A DNA stretch of 64,000 bases from Hufsiella arboris (GTDB lineage: Bacteria; Bacteroidota; Bacteroidia; Sphingobacteriales; Sphingobacteriaceae). Position 1 is the stretch's first letter. Every line of letters starts with the position of its first letter. The notes under the pieces were generated by a model, which was given only the letters and a program-made list of their open reading frames with translations, was not told the DNA's origin and did not search any database. The stretch is taken from the NCBI RefSeq assembly GCF_009834875.1, contig NZ_WVHT01000002.1:496001-560000 (forward strand), written 5' to 3'. Shown here piece after piece: positions 53,871-63,292 of the stretch. The translations under genes were made by a program, and so were the position numbers.

Positions 53871-54272
53871 TTAATTTTTAAGGGTGACACTTACTCCCTT
53901 TCTTAAGGTATTATGGATTTCGGCGATTTCATCAACATAACGGATGATTTCATTAATCTCCTCACGACTGTGGTTTGGCGACTGAATATTAACGTCATAA
54001 TTAATGTTTGATCCGGATTCTCCTTCTTTGTTAAATTCCCCGGACACGGTTACCTCGACAGCTTCTACTTCAATTTGTCGCCGGCTCGCTTCGCGATAAA
54101 AATCATTGCAAAAACAAGTTGCCAGCGACAGAAACAACAACTCGCCGCCGTTGATGGAGGAGCCGAGGCCGCCGATCTTTGTCGGAATGCTGATCTTCTT
54201 ACTGTTTCCTTCGGTGGTAACAGTTATATCATTCTCTTCGTAGCCGTTCTTTATGGTGGCAGAGATTTTCAT
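53871..54272 (-). CDS. OsmC-family protein
   Basis: A 133-residue OsmC/Ohr-fold protein. The conserved GGELLFLSLATCFCNDFY segment carries cysteines in the place of the first peroxidatic Cys; the second cysteine of true OsmC/Ohr near the C-terminus is absent (the tail reads IHNTLRKGVSVTLKN), so peroxidase activity is doubtful. It resembles the YhfA-like subset of unknown substrate. It is convergent with argS, one base apart, and is probably a single-gene unit. Confidence 0.85.
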   Translation of the reverse strand: MKISATIKNGYEENDITVTTEGNSKKISIPTKIGGLGSSINGGELLFLSLATCFCNDFYREASRRQIEVEAVEVTVSGEFNKEGESGSNINYDVNIQSPNHSREEINEIIRYVDEIAEIHNTLRKGVSVTLKN

Positions 54273-54323
54273 AGCATGTAGTTTTTAGGTCCGACGATGA
54301 TCAAAGTATATAAATTTATCATT

Positions 54324-55040
54324 TTATTGTAACGCATACAATATCAATGCAGTAAGAGCGCCGCTAAGCGTATTAAAAAAGTTAACACCGTCGTTTTTTA
54401 TAAGTCCCTTACGTTCAAAGGCGGCACCAAGGAGAGAATCGACCAATGTTCCAACGGTTCCGGCAATCGTGAGGAAAAAAAATGTGCTGAGATTCCTGTC
54501 GTGAAAAAGGTAGACTGTCGCTATTAAAGCGGCGCCAATTATTCCAAAAACTGTTCCTTCCAGGCTAATAACACCATCCAGGCCTTTCTCATCTTTTTTG
54601 AAGGTCAGTATATTGACAAACCGCTTCCCGTAAACTATGCCCAATTCCGATGAAAGGGTATCAGCCGCAGCTGCTGCGAAACTGCCGGCGATAATTAAAG
54701 AGAATAGTGACTCGTAATTTTTAAAAAGAATTGAGCAAACCGCACAAATTGTTGCAACACCTGAGTTAGCTAAAACCTGGCCCGCAGTACGTCCGTTCCT
54801 TTCGGCAGGAACGGTAATTGTTTTTTTAGCCCGGCCCCAGGAAGTAGCGGCTGTACCTAAAATAAAGAAGCAGGTCATCATGGCAAGACCGGTAAACCCG
54901 CTACCGGCAAAGATTAAAAATCCGCAAATCACACCAGTAACAGAGCCGGCAGGAGTTAACTTCCTGGCTTTTAAGCTGTATATGACTCCGATAGATAGTA
55001 TGAGAATTAAAACAAAATATTGTGGCGCGAAACGGTGCAT
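54324..55040 (-). CDS. DUF92 family membrane protein
   Basis: A 238-residue protein with six or seven membrane helices, matching the DUF92/TIGR00297 family (SLKARKLTPAGSVTGVICGF, FFILGTAATSWGRAKK, GSFAAAAADTLSSELG, VDSLLGAAFERKGLIKNDGVNF in part). In plants a member (VTE6) is phytyl-phosphate kinase, so isoprenoid phosphate phosphorylation is possible; CTP-dependent kinase relatives share the DxxSSExG-like motif. No obvious operon partner. Confidence 0.85.
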   Translation of the reverse strand: MHRFAPQYFVLILILSIGVIYSLKARKLTPAGSVTGVICGFLIFAGSGFTGLAMMTCFFILGTAATSWGRAKKTITVPAERNGRTAGQVLANSGVATICAVCSILFKNYESLFSLIIAGSFAAAAADTLSSELGIVYGKRFVNILTFKKDEKGLDGVISLEGTVFGIIGAALIATVYLFHDRNLSTFFFLTIAGTVGTLVDSLLGAAFERKGLIKNDGVNFFNTLSGALTALILYALQ

Positions 55041-55151
55041 AAACCAATATATTAATAAGCCGCTTTAGGTAGTAATGCGATTTAAATGACGGCATAATAA
55101 AAAATCGCGCGTTATTAGACGGTCTTTCACTATACTATTTTCTCAAGTTAG

Positions 55152-56420
55152 TTATTTCCCAAAAAGGAAGTATGCAATAATTAGTGTAATGAAAATATTG
55201 AAAGTCTGCGCGATCAAAAAAGCATAGAGTGGTTTTTTGTTTTCCCGGCTGAAAAGATCAGCAAAATTAGTTTCGAGGCCGATGCTGGTAAATGCCAGCG
55301 CAAACCATAATCCCTGCAGGTTTTTCAGGCCGTCTTTTACAATCGTTGTTTTTTCCGGCGAAATAAAAAATGAGAACAGGAGGGAAGTAAAAATAAAACC
55401 AATTACAAATTTTGGAAAGCGTTCCCAAATTATCTTCAGCGTTGGTTTTTCCTCAGCGCTCACTTTTCCAGGATTTTTTGAATAGCTCCAGTATACCGAA
55501 ATTGCGAACGCAGCCAGGCCAAGTAAAACATTTTGCGAAAATTTTACGATGGTGCTGATCTTTAAAGCGGTTTCGCCAACCAACGACCCGGAAGCTACAA
55601 CAGCGCCTGTAGTATCAATACTTCCGCCGAGCCATGCGCCTGTTACTTCCTGCGAGAAACCGTAATAGCGGGCGACATAAGGCATGATGATCATCATCGG
55701 TATTGCTGTAACCAATACCAGCGAAATAACATAAGAAAGTTTTTTTGAATCTCCTTTAATCGCCCCTGAAGTAGCGATGGCAGCCGACACACCACAGATG
55801 GAAACGGCGCTGCAAAGCATCATGGATAATTCGTCGTCAACTTTTAGTTTTTTACAGACCCAGTAAGCGAAATACCATACCGATAAAACGACTACCAATG
55901 CCTGGATCAACCCTAATAAACCTGCTTTGAGAATATCAGGAAATATAACGCTCGCACCAAGCAGCACCAACCCGATTTTTACGAAAAGTTCCGTCGATAG
56001 CGACTCCTTTAGATATTTCGGTAACGCGAAAAAATTGCTGATTGTTAATCCGATAAGCAAACTAAAAATCACAGCTTCCAGGCCATAATACTTAACTGTA
56101 CTATTTCCGGCGATAACTAACGCGATAAGAGTAAGTATATAAATTACAGGAAATCCTATCAAAAAAGATTTAGCCGGTTTTGCCGAAAGCAGTGTTCCGA
56201 TAAATGCTGCGGCAAATACAAAAATAAATTGAATACCTAATTTATTTAGATTATTAACTGAAAAGACGCTGTTAAGAAGTTCGCTGCCGGTTTTCCAATT
56301 AAAAGACGGTGCGGGCACTATCGTTCCTGAAAGAAAAATCCCAATAATCGCCAGGGCCAGTATGACGGTTACCCAGTCTTCATTTAATGTGATTTTTTTG
56401 GCTTGTGTTTCTTTCATCAA
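55152..56420 (-). CDS. YeiH-family (UPF0324) putative sulfate exporter
   Basis: A 422-residue membrane protein with about ten helices and the family motifs GLTISNFFALPKYL, KIGLVLLGASVIFPDIL, SAVSICGVSAAIATSGAI and GAWLGGSIDTTGAVVASGSL. Relatives are annotated as sulfate exporters, but the substrate is not proven. The motif order and length are normal. The gene stands alone; a 92-base gap separates it from the next recognisable coding remnant. Confidence 0.9.
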   Translation of the reverse strand: MMKETQAKKITLNEDWVTVILALAIIGIFLSGTIVPAPSFNWKTGSELLNSVFSVNNLNKLGIQFIFVFAAAFIGTLLSAKPAKSFLIGFPVIYILTLIALVIAGNSTVKYYGLEAVIFSLLIGLTISNFFALPKYLKESLSTELFVKIGLVLLGASVIFPDILKAGLLGLIQALVVVLSVWYFAYWVCKKLKVDDELSMMLCSAVSICGVSAAIATSGAIKGDSKKLSYVISLVLVTAIPMMIIMPYVARYYGFSQEVTGAWLGGSIDTTGAVVASGSLVGETALKISTIVKFSQNVLLGLAAFAISVYWSYSKNPGKVSAEEKPTLKIIWERFPKFVIGFIFTSLLFSFFISPEKTTIVKDGLKNLQGLWFALAFTSIGLETNFADLFSRENKKPLYAFLIAQTFNIFITLIIAYFLFGK

Positions 56421-56515
56421 TTAGCAGTTTAATCACCAGGTGTTAACCTTTCAGGTTATTAGTTATTCGAAATTTAACTATTTACTGGTAATACTGCGAT
56501 TAATTTTACAACCCT

Positions 56516-56920
56516 TGGATGCTTTTCTTTCTAAGATTACTTTTAGCAGGTATCCGATAGCTGCTCCGCCATTTTGCCACAATACGCTCAAGATCGGCAA
56601 CGGCTAAAGGTTTAGACAGATAGTCGTCTGCCAGTTGTTCTACAGCTTATTGTTCCAGATGATCAAGTGTGGATGTTCGTATGACTGGGATATGTTGACA
56701 AAAGGGTCAAAAACTTAATTTTCTTGCAGATTGATTCTTCTTGCAAAAGTTCCTGAAATTGGTCAAGTATTATCAAATTTGGTGGCTTGGCCTTTAAATT
56801 TGTTAAAAGGGCTTGTCCATCGGTGCGCTGTACATCGCAGTTAAGGTCCGTAAGCACAAGCTTGATTATGTCGAAAACATCAGCGTCGTTTTTTAAAACG
56901 AGAACGTGTGTGTTTTTCAT
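56516..56920 (-). pseudogene. Decayed response-regulator receiver gene
   Basis: Read on the minus strand from the ATG at 56920, the product begins like a receiver domain (THVLVLKNDADVFDIIKLVL, then PPNLIILDQFQE with the phospho-acceptor position D) but stops at about 56663. In another frame further on, with an internal TAA, the conserved end of a receiver appears (EQLADDYLSKPLAVADLERIV), finishing at 56516. A frameshift and a nonsense change therefore broke a single-domain regulator; the acidic pair at the start is also degenerate (KND). The N-terminal fragment could still be expressed as 85 residues. Confidence 0.65.
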
Positions 56921-57100
56921 ACTAAAAAGTAGGTGTTGGCTGCTTCTTTAAGGTATTGGTGTATTTAAAGTTGCTCTGAGGCGTGATCGAACGGCCATGT
57001 ACCATGATTGTTACTTGTTGAGCTTGCGATCAAACTGTTTCTGACCAATCGTTACACTTAGTATCATAAAGCCTCCGCCGTGCGACATGGATATGAATCG

Positions 57101-57131
57101 GAAAACCCCGCCTTTTCAAAGACCGGGGGGA
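57101..57131 (-). terminator. Possible terminator of the FtsX/MacB-type permease gene
   Basis: On the minus strand CCCCG (complement of 57124-57128) pairs with CGGGG (complement of 57106-57110) around a 13-base loop and runs into TTTTCC. The stem is short, but position 50 bases after the permease stop fits. Confidence 0.4.
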
Positions 57132-57178
57132 GCTTTTTTAACCCCCTGGGTTATCACCCAACGAAGGCTTCCGGCTGA

Positions 57179-59590
57179 TCACTCAGTTTTTAAGCTGTTT
57201 ACCGGGTTATTTAAAGCCGCTTTAATTGTCAGGTAAGATACTGACACAAATCCCACAAGGAGAACTATCATGAAAGCCAGGGCAAACTGACCCCAGCTTA
57301 TATCGGCTTTAAACGCATACGTTTTAAGCCACTTTTGACAAGCGTACCAGGCAATTGGCACGGAAATAAGGAAAGCAACAATGAGCAACTTGGCGAAGTC
57401 GCTATAAAGTAATTGAAGAATACCCGTTACTGAAGCACCCAATACTTTTCGGATACCTATCTCTTTTGTCCGCTGTATAATGGTAAAAGATACAAGTCCG
57501 AACAGGCCGAGACAGGCGACAAAAATACCAATGCCGGTAAATAATGCGAAGATTTGTCCGAAATGCTGGTCGGCCTTATACTGTTCGTTAAAGTGTTGAT
57601 CCAGGAAAAAGTAATTGAATTCGTCGCCGGGGAAGAAAGAGTTCCAGTTGCGTTTGAGGCCTGCTACAGTCGACTGAAGATCGCCGGTTTTTAACTTGAC
57701 CGACACTGCGCCGTTAATTCCTGGCAATAGCCGGAAAATCAGCGCATCGTAAGCCTCATGAAGTGATTCCTGGTGAAAGTCATCCACTACGCCTATAACG
57801 GTATATTGTTTTCCCCAAAACTCAATACGTTTGCCAATAGCTGCCTGTGGATCAGTAAAGCCAAGCTGATGAATGCCGGTTTTGTTGAATACGACATTCT
57901 GGTAATCGGTACGGAATGCCTTTGAAAATGGTCGGCCGGCAAGTAATTTTAATTTATAGGCGGGAAGATAATCTTCGTCAACACCAATGATACGATATTG
58001 CTTGCTCTCTTCCTGGTTTGCCCCTACAAGGCGGATTCCTCCCGCATTCCAGAAGGGTTTTTGTCCGGGAACCGTGGTTGAAATAGCCACGCTTTTTACT
58101 GCGGGCAGTCGTAAACTTTCCTGCTTAAAACTGTTCATAGCCAATTGAAACGAGTCGACCTTGGCAAGCGGCGGATTGATAACCAGCGTTTGATCGATGG
58201 TAAGGCCAAGGTTTTGTTTTTGCATATAGCTAAGTTGTCTGTAAACAGTCAGCGAGCCGATCAGTAAAAAAATCGAAGCCGCAAATTGGAACACAACCAT
58301 GGCCTTACGCAGTATAATGCCTTTAGGCGAAGATGATAACCTTCCTTTTAATATTTGAACCGGCCGGAAGCTTGATAAAACGATTGCCGGGTAAAATCCG
58401 GAAAATAACGAACCAAGTATAAATACAATTAAAACAGCTACCAGAAAAGAAGGGGTAACCAGCATTCCAAAAGTTATCTGATATCCTGACAAGCTACTGA
58501 ATAATGGTAAAGCTGCGGCGATAAGAATCATGGCTGCAACAACGGCAATTGCATTAAGCAACATTGCCTCGATCATAAATTGTGCAAACAGCTGTTTTTT
58601 TGCCGACCCCAGAGTTTTACGAACGCCGACTTCTTTTGCGCGGCTGATGCCTTTGGCTGTTGCCAGATTTATATAGTTTATCCAGGCAATAACGATAATG
58701 AAAATAGCCGCCGCAGCAAGCAGGTAAATCGATTTTTCGTCACCGTTTGGCTTCATTTCGCCCATTAGGTGCGAGGTAAGATGTATATCCTGTAAGGGCA
58801 TCAGCGAATAAATGCCGTTTTCGCCTGCGAGTGGCTCAAATGCTTTTTTCACTATTGGCAAGAACTTAGTTTCGACATTTTTTGGATCTGCGCCCGGCTT
58901 GAGCAGAAGATATGTCAGGCAGCCATCGACATCCCAGTTATTGTCTAATTCAGCTGCGTCTTTTGGCGGAAATAGCTTTAAAAAACTTGCAAAGGCCTGC
59001 AGCATGTCGAATTTCATATGAGTGTTGGATGGAAGATCGCGAAAAACGCCGGTGATCTTTAACGCTACATCTTTATTGATGGTCAGCAGTTTTCCAACCG
59101 GGTTGCTGTGTGGAAATAATTTTTCAGAAACGGTTTGGGAAATCACTACTGTATGGGGATCCTGTAACGCCGTTCGCGGGTCTCCATAAAGAAGCGGAAA
59201 CGAAAATACCTTGAAAAAAGAATTGCTGGCATAGTAATCGTTTTCAATAACGGTCTTTCGATCCTGGTAGCTTGCCAGCACCTGCCCGGCACCAACGAGT
59301 TTGACAAAATCTTCTACTTCCGGTACTCCGGCTTTAAATGCCTGTCCGCAGGCGAAGGTGCCATTTGCCCAACTGGTAGACAGTTTCCCATTGTTGTAAC
59401 GGTCTTGTACAACGCGATAAATGCGCGGCTTATATTGATGGAAATTATCATAGCTCAATTCAAACGAGACATACTGAATAATCAGCAAACCCGCGGCCAT
59501 ACCGATTGCAAGACCCGCAATATTGATGATCGAAAAGGTTTTGTTTTTAACCAAGTTTCTGAAAGCGCTACGGAAGTAGTTTTTAAGCAT
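57179..59590 (-). CDS. FtsX/MacB-type ABC transporter permease
   Basis: An 803-residue permease with two MacB periplasmic core domains and two FtsX-type membrane modules. The start MLKNYFRSAFRNLVKNKTFS and NIAGLAIGMAAGLLI are characteristic of the large Bacteroidota family; the first FtsX module is near residues 285-410 (AKGISRAKEVGVRKTLGS) and the second near 680-800 (LVSFTIIQRTKEIGIRKVLGAS). No ATPase gene is adjacent. Members may export small molecules or act as mechanotransmitters. A weak hairpin terminator lies downstream. Confidence 0.93.
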   Translation of the reverse strand: MLKNYFRSAFRNLVKNKTFSIINIAGLAIGMAAGLLIIQYVSFELSYDNFHQYKPRIYRVVQDRYNNGKLSTSWANGTFACGQAFKAGVPEVEDFVKLVGAGQVLASYQDRKTVIENDYYASNSFFKVFSFPLLYGDPRTALQDPHTVVISQTVSEKLFPHSNPVGKLLTINKDVALKITGVFRDLPSNTHMKFDMLQAFASFLKLFPPKDAAELDNNWDVDGCLTYLLLKPGADPKNVETKFLPIVKKAFEPLAGENGIYSLMPLQDIHLTSHLMGEMKPNGDEKSIYLLAAAAIFIIVIAWINYINLATAKGISRAKEVGVRKTLGSAKKQLFAQFMIEAMLLNAIAVVAAMILIAAALPLFSSLSGYQITFGMLVTPSFLVAVLIVFILGSLFSGFYPAIVLSSFRPVQILKGRLSSSPKGIILRKAMVVFQFAASIFLLIGSLTVYRQLSYMQKQNLGLTIDQTLVINPPLAKVDSFQLAMNSFKQESLRLPAVKSVAISTTVPGQKPFWNAGGIRLVGANQEESKQYRIIGVDEDYLPAYKLKLLAGRPFSKAFRTDYQNVVFNKTGIHQLGFTDPQAAIGKRIEFWGKQYTVIGVVDDFHQESLHEAYDALIFRLLPGINGAVSVKLKTGDLQSTVAGLKRNWNSFFPGDEFNYFFLDQHFNEQYKADQHFGQIFALFTGIGIFVACLGLFGLVSFTIIQRTKEIGIRKVLGASVTGILQLLYSDFAKLLIVAFLISVPIAWYACQKWLKTYAFKADISWGQFALAFMIVLLVGFVSVSYLTIKAALNNPVNSLKTE

Positions 59591-60034
59591 ACTGTGACAA
59601 TTTTATTTTCGTCGTCTAATAGTATGCCATATTTATAATATGCTATTTATCAAAAAGTTATATCTTTGCAAAAGATTAAAACGTTCGCTAGCGGCCGTTT
59701 GTATGTTCGCTTGCGGACGGTGACAGGATGTGAATTCAAGTTTATGTTGGGTAAACGGCTGATGGATCACCAAATGAGGGAGATATAGCTTAAAATGTAA
59801 TAGCGTATAACCCACAGTAAAATCACGTAGTATCCCGCTTGCCGGAATTAAATCCGATCCGTATTTTTACAAAAGAAAGTTTAGCCTGGCTTTGCAAAAC
59901 AAACAGGCTATTAAAAGACAAGGCCGTTTTAATCATTCGCTTTTCTTTAGTTGGCGGGCACCACGAAGGATTTATCGAATTTTTATGCGGCCTGAGTCTT
60001 TTAAAATTCAACCTGATTGATGTGAAATGTCAAA
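59591..60034. other. Intergenic stretch with a lone promoter element and short repeats
   Basis: The 444 bases hold an exact TAnnTTTG (59661-59668, plus strand) and two copies of GTTCGCTnGCGG at 59683-59694 and 59705-59716, period 22. Downstream, frames of 62-84 codons exist on both strands (for example a TTG-started plus-strand frame from 59839), but none resembles a known protein or has convincing starts. A small RNA or a gene remnant is possible; nothing more can be supported. Confidence 0.4.
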
Positions 60035-62335
60035 TCAATCAAAATGATGGTTACCGGATTTTACCTGGCGCATTGAATAATTCTTACCGTTAACATCGGG
60101 GACATATACCGTGGCCGTTGTGTTCTCCGGGACGGTAACATCCATAGAGAATTTATCGTTTCTAATTTCCCAGTGAACTTTAATTGTTCCATACTGCGTA
60201 TCAAGGCTTGCCTTGCAATATGTGAGATTACCACCAGGGTGCGGTTTTATAATGATTTTCTTATAACCAGGATTTTCCGGATCGTTGTCAATACCTGCTA
60301 TAGTGCGATACATCCAGTCGCCAATTGCTCCGTAAGCATAATGGTTAAATGAATTCATGCGACTGGTTTGGAAAGATCCATCAGGCCGTATTCCATCCCA
60401 TCGTTCCCAAATCGTAGTAGCACCCATTTTTACCGGATATAGCCAGCTTGGGTAAGTATCCTGCAACAGCAAAGTATAGGCAAGATCGTTGTAGCCAAAT
60501 CGTGTCAAAACATGACAAAGATAGGGCGTTCCCAAAAATCCGGTGGTGAGATGATTACGATATGCGCTGATATTGTCAACCAGGTACTTTACAGCGTTGG
60601 GCCGAATGGCTTCAGGTAACATATCAAATTGTAAAGCGAGTACATATGCCGTTTGGGTGTTGCTCATAAGCCTGCCGCTTTTCGTGACATATTCATTATT
60701 GTAAGCCGTCTTAATTCTTTGAAGAAGCTGTTCGTACTGGGAAGCATCGGCAGCTTTACCTAATAATTTGGCCGTGTTAACAAGAATTTGGGTAGACTGA
60801 GCATAAAAACACTGTGCGATTTCATATTTACTTGTGATGGCGTCCGATCCGTCGTCGTCCGGCGACCGGTAACTCAGCCAGTCGCCGAAGTGATCGCCGC
60901 TGTTCCACAAATCATCCTTGCTGTTATGTGTCATGTAATCGACCCACGCTTTCATACTTGGATATTGCTGCTGCAAAACCGATTTATCGCCGAATACGAG
61001 ATACATATTCCATGGAATGATCGTGGCTGCGTCGGCCCAACCGGCGGATCCTCCGGCACCGTTAAGTACATCGGGAACGACGTGAGTAACTGCTCCGTCC
61101 GCGCGCTGCTCTAACGCAAGGTCTTTCATCCATTTGCTGAAAAACTTTTGAACATTAAAATTGAAAGCGGCGGTTTTGAAAAACACTTGCGCGTCGCCTG
61201 TCCAGCCGAGCCGCTCGTCACGTTGAGGGCAATCAGTTGGAACATCGAGGAAATTTCCTTTTTGTCCCCATTGAATATTGTGTTGCAACTGATTAAGCAT
61301 TGGATTGGAGCACTCAAAATAACCGGTCGGTTTCATGTCCGAGTACAAAGCAACAGCGGTAAAATTTTCGGGCGTAAGTTCTCCGGGAAAGCCGTCTATT
61401 GCGATATACCGGAAGCCAAAGTAGGTGAAATTCGGCTCAAAACTTTCTTCGCCTTCGCCTTTCAAAATGTAAGTTGCAGTGGCTTTCGCTCCGCGCAGGT
61501 TCTCTGTGTAAAAATTACCGTCTTTGTCGAGCACTTCAGCATGCCGGATGGTAACGGTTGTTCCTGCCGCGCCTTTGGCTTTCATTGTCACCCAGCCTAC
61601 GAGATTCTGTCCGAAGTCGATAACTTTTTCTCCTTTCGGCGTGGTTATTATCTTAACCGGCTTAAATGTCTCGTGCTTAGTGATCGGTTCGCTTTCGGTT
61701 GGAATTAGGTTATCATATCCATAGTTTGCCGTTTTAACTGTCGTCCAATTGCCTGTTGTCACTCTTGCGTCAATTGTCTCGCCGCTGTTTATTTCCGCGG
61801 AGCGAATCCGGCCGTCTCCGCTTTTCCAGCTTGCGTCAGATGAAATTAGTTCCCGTCGTCCATTAGAGTAGGTTAGTTCAAGTTGACAAAGAAGGGCCAG
61901 CTCGGTGCCATAAAAATCTCTTTTTCCCGAGAAACCAAAATTCCCGCGATACCATCCGTCTCCGACGACAATATCGAGTGTGTTGTTTCCTGACTTTAAA
62001 AGAGACGTAACATCATATTCCTGGTATTGCAAACGTTTGTTATAGTCTGTCCAGCCCGGCGTTAAATACGCTTTTCCGATACGGTTTCCATTAAGATGAC
62101 CTTCGTATAGTCCATGACAGGTTACATACAAGCGTGCTGATTTTAACTTGCTATCTGCTTTAAACTCTTTGCGAAAATATTGCGCCGGTTTAGTAAGGCT
62201 GTCTTCCTTCAGGCCTGTTTTTATCCATTGCGCCTGCCATTTAACAGGATTTTGGGCGTACGAGTGCAGTGAAATCATAGTCCCCAGAAAAAAGAAAAGT
62301 TTAAGTAAGCGATTAACTAAGTTATTCATATTCAT
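60035..62335 (-). CDS. GH78 alpha-L-rhamnosidase, secreted
   Basis: A 766-residue glycoside hydrolase with a signal peptide (ending HSYAQNP). The N-terminal jelly-roll rhamnosidase domain (YVTCHGLYEGHLNGNRIG, GDGWYRGNFGFSGK) is followed by the concanavalin-like domain (FGQNLVGWVTMKAKG) and the (alpha/alpha)6 barrel with the catalytic segment VPTDCPQRDERLGWTGD near residues 363-379 and IWERWDGIRPDG near 662, then the C-terminal beta domain. It removes terminal rhamnose from plant or bacterial glycans in the periplasm or outside the cell. No SusCD pair is nearby. A TAnnTTTG lies about 124 bases upstream. Confidence 0.95.
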   Translation of the reverse strand: MNMNNLVNRLLKLFFFLGTMISLHSYAQNPVKWQAQWIKTGLKEDSLTKPAQYFRKEFKADSKLKSARLYVTCHGLYEGHLNGNRIGKAYLTPGWTDYNKRLQYQEYDVTSLLKSGNNTLDIVVGDGWYRGNFGFSGKRDFYGTELALLCQLELTYSNGRRELISSDASWKSGDGRIRSAEINSGETIDARVTTGNWTTVKTANYGYDNLIPTESEPITKHETFKPVKIITTPKGEKVIDFGQNLVGWVTMKAKGAAGTTVTIRHAEVLDKDGNFYTENLRGAKATATYILKGEGEESFEPNFTYFGFRYIAIDGFPGELTPENFTAVALYSDMKPTGYFECSNPMLNQLQHNIQWGQKGNFLDVPTDCPQRDERLGWTGDAQVFFKTAAFNFNVQKFFSKWMKDLALEQRADGAVTHVVPDVLNGAGGSAGWADAATIIPWNMYLVFGDKSVLQQQYPSMKAWVDYMTHNSKDDLWNSGDHFGDWLSYRSPDDDGSDAITSKYEIAQCFYAQSTQILVNTAKLLGKAADASQYEQLLQRIKTAYNNEYVTKSGRLMSNTQTAYVLALQFDMLPEAIRPNAVKYLVDNISAYRNHLTTGFLGTPYLCHVLTRFGYNDLAYTLLLQDTYPSWLYPVKMGATTIWERWDGIRPDGSFQTSRMNSFNHYAYGAIGDWMYRTIAGIDNDPENPGYKKIIIKPHPGGNLTYCKASLDTQYGTIKVHWEIRNDKFSMDVTVPENTTATVYVPDVNGKNYSMRQVKSGNHHFD

Positions 62336-62458
62336 TAAGTTGATTGGAACGACTTGCTGTAAATTGACGCTAAAAGAAATTTTTATCAGCTGCTGCCGGG
62401 GTATGCAGCATTCGAATTTTATTGCTTATCGTTCGGTTTATAAATTTTTAGGTTAACT

Positions 62459-62466
62459 CAAATATA
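62459..62466 (-). promoter_or_regulatory. Bacteroidota -7 element upstream of the rhamnosidase gene
   Basis: CAAATATA on the plus strand gives TATATTTG on the minus strand, matching TAnnTTTG. The transcript would have a leader of about 118 bases. The -33 box is not evident. Confidence 0.35.
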
Positions 62467-62584
62467 AAAGAATTTCATAACGACGTATTGATTGTCAGCG
62501 CTAAATCACGAATCTGACAATATTCAGTTTCTTTGAAATGTTTTACCTCGCCAAGCGTCTGACAATAATAAAAGACATAAACAT

Positions 62585-63271
62585 ATGACAAACGAATACT
62601 TAGCATTGAGCAATTGTTCCGCTGATATCACAAAAGGTGATGAAGAGCGTGAACTGGCCATTTTGTTTCTCGACATAAGGAACTTTACAGGATTGATGGA
62701 GTCTCAGCCGCAGCAAGCAGTTATACAGGTGATCCGAAGATTATTCATGACGTTTAACGATATCATAAGAAACCTACATGGCAAAGCGGTAGAAACTGCA
62801 GGTGATACTTTATACGCGGTCTTTGGCTTTCAAACTAATTTAAAAGAAGCTGCTAATAATGCGTATCAGGCGGCAAAATCGATGTTTCAAACACTTGGCC
62901 TGTTTAATGATGCATACGGACAGCCTTATTTTGGCGGGCCTTTGGAAATCGGTGTTGGCCTGCATACCGGAAAGGTATTTGTTGGAGAATTCAGACTGAA
63001 TGCACCGGCTTTAACCGTTATGGGATTGCCCGTCAATATTGCCGCCCGGCTGCAGGCTAAAACAAAGGAATTAAATAATAATCTGCTTATTTCCGAAGAT
63101 GCTTATCGCTTTTTAGAAGCAGAAGAGATGGGGTTTGCCAGTAAGACCATCCATCTCCAGGGAATTTCAATAGATCAGCCGGTTCGCTTGGCAGGAAAGC
63201 CCTATACGAATATTGGCTACCTGAATGGATTACGCCAGGAGTTAGATTATTTGCTCGCTATTTCTGGTTAA
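62585..63271 (+). CDS. Stand-alone class III nucleotide cyclase domain
   Basis: A 228-residue protein consisting essentially of a class III cyclase catalytic domain. The metal-binding aspartates are present (D30 in LFLDIRNFT and D74 in ETAGDTLYAVF), as are the transition-state pair N151 and R155 (GLPVNIAARLQ) and the GVGLHTGKVFVGEF strand. Where adenylate cyclases carry the purine-selecting lysine three residues before GD, this protein has glutamate (E70), as in guanylate cyclases; the paired position is threonine (T144). Activity as an adenylate or guanylate cyclase is therefore open. No sensor domain or membrane segment is fused. The GNAT gene starts 21 bases later on the same strand. Confidence 0.88.
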   Translation: MTNEYLALSNCSADITKGDEERELAILFLDIRNFTGLMESQPQQAVIQVIRRLFMTFNDIIRNLHGKAVETAGDTLYAVFGFQTNLKEAANNAYQAAKSMFQTLGLFNDAYGQPYFGGPLEIGVGLHTGKVFVGEFRLNAPALTVMGLPVNIAARLQAKTKELNNNLLISEDAYRFLEAEEMGFASKTIHLQGISIDQPVRLAGKPYTNIGYLNGLRQELDYLLAISG

Positions 63272-63292
63272 AGTTTTTACATCTTCGTAGGG

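Larger units (their letters stand above)
56421..57178. other. Gene-poor stretch with receiver pseudogene and terminator
   Basis: This 758-base interval between yeiH and the permease gene holds only the decayed receiver gene and a terminator-like hairpin at its right end. The part between 56921 and 57100 shows no coding frame or repeat that I can support. Confidence 0.6.

Noticed and set aside
59839-60093. 84-codon plus-strand frame overlapping the rhamnosidase end
   Set aside because: It needs a TTG start, overlaps the end of a real gene and resembles nothing known; a 62-codon frame on the other strand is equally unconvincing.
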